Positions 1-5,769 of a stretch of DNA of 44,020 nucleotides are shown one piece after another. The notes under the pieces are model-generated. The model did not search any database. It saw only the letters and a list, made by a program, of their open reading frames with translations, and was not told the origin of the DNA. This DNA comes from a bacterium (GTDB taxonomy: Bacteria; Patescibacteriota; Gracilibacteria; Peribacterales; Peribacteraceae), in assembly GCA_027623015.1 (NCBI GenBank), contig JAQBVR010000009.1, forward strand, positions 1 through 44,020, read 5' to 3'. The translations under genes were made by a program, and so were the position numbers. The number at the start of each line of letters is the position of its first letter. Positions within the stretch are counted from its first letter, which is position 1.

Positions 1-72
1 AGTTGAAGTAGGAGTTGAAGTAGGAGTTGAAGTAGGAGTTGAAGTAGGAGTTGAAGTAGGAGTTGAAGTTAG
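1..72. repeat. 12-bp tandem repeat encoding TSTP
   Basis: Five exact copies of AGTTGAAGTAGG followed by one imperfect copy, continuing beyond the window start. The period of 12 keeps the reading frame, so copy-number changes would lengthen or shorten the TSTP tract of the minus-strand gene without frameshift. Confidence 0.95.
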
Positions 73-366
73 AGTATTCAAGTCAGTCTGCATTTGTACT
101 AACTGATTACGAAGTGTAACTAAGGCAGCCTTACTCAATACTTGTCGTGTAACATCAAGTATATGATTCTTTTCTACATTTTTCTTGAGCTTATCCATAT
201 TTCTACGCAGAGCATCCGTCACATTTCGTTGATCTTCATTTGTTTCAGGAGGTGAAGTTGTAAGATAATCTCGCAGTGCAGTTAGTGCACCTACAACCTG
301 TTCTTTGTCAGATTCTGGAGCTGCATAAACCGCATCTATTTTTATCTGTAGGTCTGGATTAGCCAT
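1..366 (-). CDS. Hypothetical protein with C-terminal TSTP repeats (3' end outside window)
   Basis: The reading frame is open from an ATG at 364-366 to the window edge, giving 122 codons and no stop. The first 95 or so residues are charged, probably helical, and begin MANPDLQIKIDAVYAAPESD. From about residue 100 the protein becomes a four-residue repeat, Thr-Ser-Thr-Pro, encoded by a 12-bp DNA repeat that runs out of the window. Such Thr/Ser/Pro tracts usually act as flexible linkers or surface stalks, but no signal peptide is visible here. A promoter lies 27 bases upstream. That promoter closely matches the one before the 3751-1108 operon, so these genes may be expressed together. I do not recognise the family. 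The start has no clear Shine-Dalgarno sequence. Confidence 0.75.
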   Translation of the reverse strand, partial: MANPDLQIKIDAVYAAPESDKEQVVGALTALRDYLTTSPPETNEDQRNVTDALRRNMDKLKKNVEKNHILDVTRQVLSKAALVTLRNQLVQMQTDLNTLTSTPTSTPTSTPTSTPTSTPTST

Positions 367-392
367 ATGTATTTTGGTAAATAATTCATATA

Positions 393-421
393 ATTATAGC
401 AGAAATAGGCCTAGGAAGCCA
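393..421 (-). promoter_or_regulatory. Promoter of the TSTP-repeat gene
   Basis: On the minus strand a perfect -10 TATAAT (393-398) is preceded at 17 bases by a weak -35 (TGGCTT, 416-421). The segment from TCTGCTATA to TTATATGAA is nearly the same as in the promoter at 3780-3808, which suggests one shared promoter type. Confidence 0.65.
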
Positions 422-430
422 GTATTTTAG

Positions 431-523
431 GGCCTCATCCCCCAAACCCCCTTCTCCTCCTCTATTTTAAGCCCAAAAACGCCTTTTTCATCAATATAGC
501 AAATGAAACACAGGAGAAGGGGG
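431..523. repeat. Left flank: opposed G-rich repeats
   Basis: The copy at 431-460 reads GGCCTCATCCCCC then CCCCCTTCTCCTCC. The copy at 511-523 reads CAGGAGAAGGGGG. The two are complementary over the AGGAGAAGGGGG core, so the flank can fold back with a loop of about 50 bases. Confidence 0.8.
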
Positions 524-567
524 CTTACTTGTCATATGGTTATTGCCCATGTAGCGTTAACTGTCCT

Positions 568-972
568 ATGGACGATCTGCGAAGAAAACGGCTATACAAA
601 AAGCATAAGGCGAAGTTCACGAAGAAGCTTCGACATTCCATGACACCTACTGAGACAGTACTATGGGAACAACTTCGAAATCGAAACTACAGAGGCTTAA
701 AATTCCGACGCCAAGTAAATATTGGTCCATTTATTGCTGATTTTCTCTGCATGCAACACAGGCTTATTGTTGAAGTAGATGGCAGTGCTCATGACAACCA
801 AAAAAAATATGACAAAGAGCGAGATGGATATCTACAAGAGAACGGATATATCATCCTTCGGGTTACCAATCTCGACGTATATGAAAATATCAACATCGTT
901 CTTGAATACATCTATCAGTCAATATTCGAACGACGAAGCTCCCCTTCTCCTGTACGCCAGGAAAAAGAATGA
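568..972 (+). CDS. DUF559 family endonuclease-like protein (Vsr/restriction fold)
   Basis: DUF559 proteins resemble the very-short-patch-repair nuclease Vsr and other PD-(D/E)XK-fold enzymes; their role is not established. The family pattern is clear: MTPTETVLWEQLR, then FRRQVNIGPFIADFLC with the candidate catalytic Asp, then VEVDGSAHD, then a helix with D and R, and finally the LRVTNLDV strand. Length of about 134 residues is normal. I use the ATG at 568. A TTG at 529 in the same frame is preceded by AGGAGAAGGGGG and would add 13 residues, but that apparent Shine-Dalgarno sequence is part of the flanking repeat. The gene stands alone, boxed in by inverted repeats, which suggests a selfish or domesticated mobile unit. 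Confidence 0.85.
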   Translation: MDDLRRKRLYKKHKAKFTKKLRHSMTPTETVLWEQLRNRNYRGLKFRRQVNIGPFIADFLCMQHRLIVEVDGSAHDNQKKYDKERDGYLQENGYIILRVTNLDVYENINIVLEYIYQSIFERRSSPSPVRQEKE

Positions 973-1065
973 CAACGCAAACCGCTGTACATGTGTCGTA
1001 GTGAAGGAGAAGGGGCTGGGGGATGAGGTCTAACACCTAAGGAGAAGGGGCTGGGGGATGAGGTC
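941..1065. repeat. Right flank: opposed and directly repeated G-rich repeats
   Basis: A short minus-orientation copy (CCCCTTCTCCTG, 941-952) overlaps the 3' end of the DUF559 gene and is the exact reverse complement of 511-522. It is followed by two long direct copies, 1004-1030 and 1039-1065, which are identical over AAGGAGAAGGGGCTGGGG plus the following GATGAGGTC. Confidence 0.9.
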
Positions 1066-1107
1066 CCTAAAACACTTCCTCAAAAAACGTTACAAACTTG
1101 TTACAAC

Positions 1108-2097
1108 CTATTTCGTCGGCTTCGGCTTCTCAAACTTCAACGTCTTCGTATTTACTCCAGCCAATGCGGCTATTGTAAGAGACACCCTTTTCGCATCTGT
1201 TGTATTTTCTCCTATGACCTTCGTATTCTTTTGTATAAATGCTGTAGTCCGTGTACTAACATAGTCTGCAAATAAAAGTGAAGGTTGTTTCACATTCACT
1301 GCCTTATATTCTAGATACATTTGATCAACTGCAGTTGTATCATCACTACCTTCTAAGAGATCGATTTTGAGCTTGGACCTTTCTATGGCATCTCTTGCTG
1401 CCTGACGAGCATCTGCCCCTATAAGACCAGTAGACTGGTACATAAATTCCATCAGAGGAGCACTAAGCGAAGTCCCTGAAACACCAAATACTGCAGCAAG
1501 GTTAAATCGGCGAGAGAACGTTATTGCCTGTGAAAGCATACGGCCAATGCCTCTTGCACCCAATGACTCTATAATACTTGCAAGCTTTCCCTTCTTCTTC
1601 AGATCTAGAAGATTATCTTTTGAGAAAACATAGTCCTCCTCTTTCTCTGCTGCAGTTTCCGATGGCGTTTCATTTGCAGCAACAGGATTAGACTTTACTG
1701 AATCTGGTGTTTCTTCTGGCTCAGGTTCTTCCTCTTCAAACGAAGACTCTATCAATCGATCTATCGCTCTTGTGAGCGTTGCAGAACTTGATACATCTAA
1801 ACCTTCATCAATAATGTTCAAAGCCTCATTGATATCTCCCCTCTCAGTATCTGTTAACTGAGGATCCTCTTGTAAAGATTCAAAGTATGCTCTGTACTCT
1901 TGAATTTTACTAAGTGCTGCACTCAACCTTGTAGTTAGTTCTTCATTCGAGACAGTTTCGTTTTCTGTTGCACGATCGATGATACGATGTACTACATTAA
2001 ATTCACTTAATTGACCTCTTAATCGTAATAGTGCTTCACGAGCATCTTTTGGTTCTGCATTTTCAGCGCCAGGTGATTTTTTTTCTACGTCAGACAT
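1108..2097 (-). CDS. Hypothetical protein, last gene of lineage-specific operon
   Basis: A 329-residue protein with no signal peptide and no domain I recognise. Residues 20-130 look like charged helices. Residues 131-165 are an acidic Glu/Pro-rich linker. Residues 175-260 form a less polar segment (GARGIGRMLSQAITFSRRFN, then a Gly/Ser/Ala-rich stretch) that might be a membrane-associated or buried helical domain. The C-terminus is basic and ends KFEKPKPTK. It starts two bases after the stop of the 78-residue gene before it, so it is probably cotranslated in the four-gene operon that begins at 3751. The DUF559 unit lies immediately downstream of its stop. Confidence 0.75.
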   Translation of the reverse strand: MSDVEKKSPGAENAEPKDAREALLRLRGQLSEFNVVHRIIDRATENETVSNEELTTRLSAALSKIQEYRAYFESLQEDPQLTDTERGDINEALNIIDEGLDVSSSATLTRAIDRLIESSFEEEEPEPEETPDSVKSNPVAANETPSETAAEKEEDYVFSKDNLLDLKKKGKLASIIESLGARGIGRMLSQAITFSRRFNLAAVFGVSGTSLSAPLMEFMYQSTGLIGADARQAARDAIERSKLKIDLLEGSDDTTAVDQMYLEYKAVNVKQPSLLFADYVSTRTTAFIQKNTKVIGENTTDAKRVSLTIAALAGVNTKTLKFEKPKPTK

Positions 2098-2099
2098 AA

Positions 2100-2336
2100 T
2101 TATTTAGTAAGCATGGTATTTACATGATCCACAAGCACCCCCGTCCTCTCCGCAAACGACTCCACCGCTATCACCTCTGCTTCTTTGTCGATCTGCTCCC
2201 CTTCTTCAAGGATCTCTCCAAGCTGATCGATACGATCTGCACTCATAGTCTCAAGCTTCTCTAACCACGACTTCTTCTGGTCTTCCTGTAGAAGCCAACT
2301 TTTTTTGACCAGTGATTTGACCTGCGTAGGATCCAT
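2100..2336 (-). CDS. Small hypothetical protein, paralog of the 73-aa protein at 3530-3751
   Basis: A 78-residue acidic protein. Its start overlaps the stop of the preceding gene as TAATG, which is typical of translational coupling. Residues 1-45 resemble the N-terminus of the protein encoded at 3530-3751. Both have a Val/Leu helix, a polar stretch, a conserved Trp (SWLEKL here, YWTKSL there), then a Met followed by Asp and Gln/Leu (MSADRIDQLGEIL here, MTPDQMQKLVDIL there). The two seem to be diverged copies of one small helical domain. Function unknown; its place in the operon suggests an accessory or assembly partner for the larger proteins. Confidence 0.75.
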   Translation of the reverse strand: MDPTQVKSLVKKSWLLQEDQKKSWLEKLETMSADRIDQLGEILEEGEQIDKEAEVIAVESFAERTGVLVDHVNTMLTK

Positions 2337-3520
2337 TATGTTTTTTTGGTACTAGAATCATCTGTACGCTTCTTGAGCTTGATGTCCGTAGATTCGATAG
2401 TAAATTCATTCTCAGCTGTGACCTTTTTGACATTATTTACAAGCGCAGAAACTACTATTGTTTGCTCTATACCAGCAACTGCAAAGACAATGCCTGTTTT
2501 ACTAATATCAGTATTAGGCACTACTTTTGTAATAAGAGTGTTCTCATCTCGCACATCAAAAGATGATCCTCCATATGTCAGTGCTTTTTGATTCAGAAGC
2601 AAGCCCTTTTCAAATTTTACAGAAACAGGATTTCCACTTTCAGGAACTAGAATAGGATTATTTGAACCCGCTTCAGCCGCTCCAACGACAACCTCTGGCT
2701 TCTTGACTACAACAGTTGGGCTAACCATCTCTAAGAGTGAAGGTCTATCTATAGCTCTTTTTTTTTCGGTCTTCGCCCACTTCTGGTAAGCCACTCTCCA
2801 CTGATTTTCAAACTCTTTCTTGTTTGCATTGTACTTCGTGAGTACCTCACCTTCGAGAGAAGACTCTTCTTGCTTAAACCGCTGATCTGCAAGCATCTTC
2901 ACAAATTTCGGTCCGAGGACAGTAAACTTCTCCATATAACTCATGATCCCATTCATAAGAAGTCCTATGATGACCTTCGGTTCTATACCAATCTTATCAA
3001 GCTTCTCGAGCAGAGGACCTGCCTTTTCTCCTGTTAGTACTTTTGTTATGCGATCCTCCAATTTCTCTAGCGGTGTACTATTAAGATTCTTTAAGTACTG
3101 AGCTACGACTTCCTCTTCAGTAGTGAGATGGCTTGCTTCAATTTTTCCTGCAAGACTAGCAAGGTCTTCTGTTGAACGAATGCTTGTGTCATCTACAAGA
3201 GCATGAAGCATCTTCTCTCCTTCAGATCCTACTTGGATAGTTGTCTCCATCACCTCTTCGATGGCATCAAACGCCTTATCACTAGACCCAAGCTTGTCCT
3301 TAGCTGCCTTATAGGCATCTACAAGACTATTAGCAGCTGCGAGTATTGCATTCTCTTGTGCCTGCTCATTTGTTTCATTAGTTTCCCCTGCATCATCTTC
3401 TTTTTTAGACGTTGCACCTATGACATCTTTCAGACTCTTGAGCTGTTCTTGAATATTTCCAACGAGCTTCGCACGTTCATCAGGGGCTGGTAATGCATCT
3501 TTTTTTTCTACCATATTCAT
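2336..3520 (-). CDS. Hypothetical protein, 394 aa
   Basis: A mostly helical, charged protein. Residues 1-180 contain Asp/Glu-rich segments. Residues 185-215 include a hydrophobic stretch (VIIGLLMNGIMSYMEKFTVL) that may be buried or touch the membrane. Residues 225-270 are Lys/Glu-rich with Trp residues. The last 100 residues change character to a beta-rich module (VSVKFEKGLLLNQKALTYGG and following) and end in a Lys/Ser/Thr tail. No catalytic motif is visible and I do not recognise the family. It lies between the two small paralogous genes of the operon, nine bases after the first and overlapping the second by one base. Confidence 0.75.
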   Translation of the reverse strand: MNMVEKKDALPAPDERAKLVGNIQEQLKSLKDVIGATSKKEDDAGETNETNEQAQENAILAAANSLVDAYKAAKDKLGSSDKAFDAIEEVMETTIQVGSEGEKMLHALVDDTSIRSTEDLASLAGKIEASHLTTEEEVVAQYLKNLNSTPLEKLEDRITKVLTGEKAGPLLEKLDKIGIEPKVIIGLLMNGIMSYMEKFTVLGPKFVKMLADQRFKQEESSLEGEVLTKYNANKKEFENQWRVAYQKWAKTEKKRAIDRPSLLEMVSPTVVVKKPEVVVGAAEAGSNNPILVPESGNPVSVKFEKGLLLNQKALTYGGSSFDVRDENTLITKVVPNTDISKTGIVFAVAGIEQTIVVSALVNNVKKVTAENEFTIESTDIKLKKRTDDSSTKKT

Positions 3521-3529
3521 ACGGGGAAA

Positions 3530-3751
3530 TTAACTACGAGCTACAGCCGACTTAGCCGACTTCGCTATAAGATTAAAGTAATTACTGACTTGTTTGGTCC
3601 ATGGGATGTCTTGCGCCTTTGTAAGGATATCCACCAGTTTTTGCATCTGATCTGGCGTCATCTTCACAAGACTCTTTGTCCAGTACACACGCTCAGCATC
3701 GGTAAGGATGTGGCTCTCTTGGATCAGTGCTTGTACGGCAGTTATTTCCAT
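3530..3751 (-). CDS. Small hypothetical protein, first gene of the operon
   Basis: A 73-residue protein made of two or three predicted helices with a basic C-terminus (KSAKSAVARS). It shares the W-x3-L-x2-M-x-D-x4-L-x2-IL pattern with the 78-residue protein at 2100-2336. The ATG at 3749-3751 follows a promoter about 30 bases upstream, and there is no clear Shine-Dalgarno sequence. Function unknown. Confidence 0.7.
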   Translation of the reverse strand: MEITAVQALIQESHILTDAERVYWTKSLVKMTPDQMQKLVDILTKAQDIPWTKQVSNYFNLIAKSAKSAVARS

Positions 3752-3779
3752 GGGGTTGTTTGTGTAAGTATTTCATATA

Positions 3780-3808
3780 AGTATAGCAGATTGGGCCAAA
3801 AACTACAA
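3780..3808 (-). promoter_or_regulatory. Promoter of the 3751-1108 operon
   Basis: Minus strand: -35 TTGTAG (3803-3808), 17-base spacer, -10 TATACT (3780-3785). The surroundings, TCTGCTATACTTATATGAA, match the promoter at 393-421 except for one base over this stretch. Confidence 0.7.
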
Positions 3809-3891
3809 TTGAAACCCATCCAAAGCATAGGAAAAACCTCTAGAAGCCAACAGAATATGCTATTCTAGGGTAAACATTTCCCCTTCTACCT

Positions 3892-4227
3892 ATGAAAATT
3901 CTCCACTACGAGAAGAACTTCCACTACACAGACCGTGAACTCCTGCTGGTTGTCCGCAAGATCGGTACATTGGCAACGTATTGCAAACGCCTAAAAGACG
4001 ATGGATCATCTATCCGTATCGACGTAGAAAACCGTGCAACAAAAAAAGAGCGTGACCAACTCAAAATGATGGTAACCATAGAGATCCCTGGGAAAACTCT
4101 GCGAGCAGAATCACGAAAGTCTACGATTACAGAAGCTATAGAACGATGTTGTGAGAAGCTCGAACCACAACTGAAGAAATACAAAGACATGCACTCGAAA
4201 AAAGTCCGCACAAAGAAGAGAGCGTAA
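3892..4227 (+). CDS. hpf: Ribosome hibernation promoting factor (HPF/RaiA family, short form)
   Basis: HPF/RaiA (YfiA) proteins bind the 30S decoding region and silence ribosomes in slow growth. The 111-residue protein has the expected beta-alpha-beta-beta-beta-alpha order: an N-terminal strand and helix (HYTDRELLLVVRKIGTLATY), two strands including VTIEIPGKTLRAE, and the helix ITEAIERCCEKLEPQLKKYK followed by a Lys/Arg tail that would contact rRNA. The C-terminal dimerisation domain of long HPF is absent, so this is a short form. It is followed 27 bases later by the 7TM gene in the same direction, but a functional link is not evident. Confidence 0.8.
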   Translation: MKILHYEKNFHYTDRELLLVVRKIGTLATYCKRLKDDGSSIRIDVENRATKKERDQLKMMVTIEIPGKTLRAESRKSTITEAIERCCEKLEPQLKKYKDMHSKKVRTKKRA

Positions 4228-4254
4228 CCCTACTCCCGATTCCCAGACCCTATC

Positions 4255-5766
4255 ATGCGAATCCTATCCTCAATCATCATCGCTCTAACCATGAGCACAA
4301 GTGTTGCCGCACAATCCGGCGAACTCGTAGAACAAGAGCGACTACCTCTTACCCCTGTTATTAGTGGTCCAGAAGACATCGCCGTCGGACGAACTGTAGT
4401 GCTCGATGCTTCTGCATCTGTTGGCCTAGGGGAAAATACATCGTACAGGTGGTATCGAGACAATATTCCGCAGCCCATAAGTCGTACTGTAGAAGCTGTC
4501 TACACACCGCAAAAAGATGGTATCACGCTTATCCGTCTTGAGATCCGAACAACCATAGACGGAGAAGTAGTAGAAAGCCAAGAACAAAGAGCTATCACAG
4601 TTTACACACGAAAGATCGCACTGATTGCAGACCCATCTGTATCAGTAGATAAGCTACAAATTCACAGGCAAACTGCAGAAGACGAAGGGGTGTATCTACG
4701 CATCTTGCAGCCAGAAATCAGCAGTGTACCACTTGGTATAGAAGAGGCTCTTGTCAACTTGATCAAAGAACAACCTGCCGCACTTGCTGGTGCCGAGTCC
4801 ATCATTATTTGGAGTGAAGGAATCACTGGCCTCCAAGCGCTGATGAGAGCGCTCGAAGAGGACACAGACCGCATGCAAGCCATCAAAAACCAGACGATCG
4901 TGCTGATCTCTGAAGGAGGTTTGCAGACACTCGCACGTACCGCAAAGGGCCCGTTTTCTGTCTTAAAACCCAACCGTATTATTGTGACACACAAGGTGGC
5001 CATAAACCCTCTCATGTCATCCAAAACACTGGAAGGATTTATCTCTGAACTACAAAAGAGGGATAACGAATACCTCATCGTAGACTCTTCTTCTGCCGGA
5101 CTGCGACCATGGAACCTCCTTGCATCTCTCGTGAATTACATGCTTATCAACGGAGTCTCTAGTCAGACAGTCATCTTGCTACTGATGCTTCCAGTCATCG
5201 CGATGATCTTAGCCTTCTTAAAGCAAGTCATCGGTATCACGACATTCGGACTCTACACACCATCCATCGTTGCTCTGAGCTTCCTCGCTCTTGGTTGGCC
5301 TATAGGACTCACATTCCTCCTCTTTATCCTCACGACAGGGTATGCCACTCGTGCATTTATGCGACGATGGCGCATGCTCTATATCCCCAAAGTTGCCATC
5401 ATCATTACAGTTGTAAGCATCACGCTCCTGCTTCTCCTAGGGCTTGGCACACTGTTTAACATCACCTTCTCTCGAGACACAATATTCGTGTTGCTCATCA
5501 TGTCGACTCTTGCAGAAAGTTTCCTCAATGTAAAAACAGAAGAGGGTCTCTATAGTGCAGTACTTGGAACAAGTGAGACTATCCTCGCTGCGATGCTCTG
5601 TGTGTTCATCGTGCAATGGGCATGGCTACAGTCCATCATTCTTGCATACCCTGAACTCATCCTCTTGACCATCGTGGTAGATGTATTCCTCGGCCGTTGG
5701 TCTGGACTTCGTTTGGTCGAGTATTTCCGTTTCCGAGAAGTATTTCAACACTTACAAGAGGAATAG
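4255..5766 (+). CDS. Seven-transmembrane protein of the ATP-grasp/DUF1704 peptide-modification system
   Basis: Residues 1-20 are a signal peptide with a likely cleavage after VAA. Residues 30-117 resemble a PKD/Ig-like beta-sandwich (VVLDASASVG, then YRWYRD, ending ITVYTR). Residues 118-285 appear alpha/beta and exported. Residues 305-490 contain seven hydrophobic segments, including ITTFGLYTPSIVALSFLALG. This C-terminal block matches the family described as 7TM usually fused to an inactive transglutaminase. Relatives sit beside RimK-like ATP-grasp and DUF1704 genes, as here, where the next gene begins three bases after the stop. The exported N-terminal part seems to differ from the usual transglutaminase-like domain. 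The role is inferred to be the membrane or envelope part of a peptide or amino-acid ligation and removal system; the substrate is unknown. Confidence 0.8.
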   Translation: MRILSSIIIALTMSTSVAAQSGELVEQERLPLTPVISGPEDIAVGRTVVLDASASVGLGENTSYRWYRDNIPQPISRTVEAVYTPQKDGITLIRLEIRTTIDGEVVESQEQRAITVYTRKIALIADPSVSVDKLQIHRQTAEDEGVYLRILQPEISSVPLGIEEALVNLIKEQPAALAGAESIIIWSEGITGLQALMRALEEDTDRMQAIKNQTIVLISEGGLQTLARTAKGPFSVLKPNRIIVTHKVAINPLMSSKTLEGFISELQKRDNEYLIVDSSSAGLRPWNLLASLVNYMLINGVSSQTVILLLMLPVIAMILAFLKQVIGITTFGLYTPSIVALSFLALGWPIGLTFLLFILTTGYATRAFMRRWRMLYIPKVAIIITVVSITLLLLLGLGTLFNITFSRDTIFVLLIMSTLAESFLNVKTEEGLYSAVLGTSETILAAMLCVFIVQWAWLQSIILAYPELILLTIVVDVFLGRWSGLRLVEYFRFREVFQHLQEE

Positions 5767-5769
5767 CCT

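Larger units (their letters stand above)
431..1065. mobile_element. Putative repeat-bounded DUF559 mobile unit
   Basis: One DUF559 endonuclease-like gene is enclosed by copies of a G-rich repeat with core AGGAGAAGGGG, usually followed by CTGGGGGATGAGGTC. A copy in minus orientation lies at 431-460, a short plus copy at 511-522, a short minus copy at 941-952, and full plus copies at 1004-1030 and 1039-1065. The outer left copy and the right copies form an inverted pair. Each flank also contains an opposed pair able to fold into a hairpin. From memory, solitary DUF559 genes in other bacteria often sit among similar G-rich repeats. That the unit moves is inference. Confidence 0.5.

Noticed and set aside
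1108-3751. The 1-3.8 kb operon as a secretion or phage cluster
   Set aside because: No recognisable secretion, portal, terminase or tail motif; the proteins lack signal peptides.
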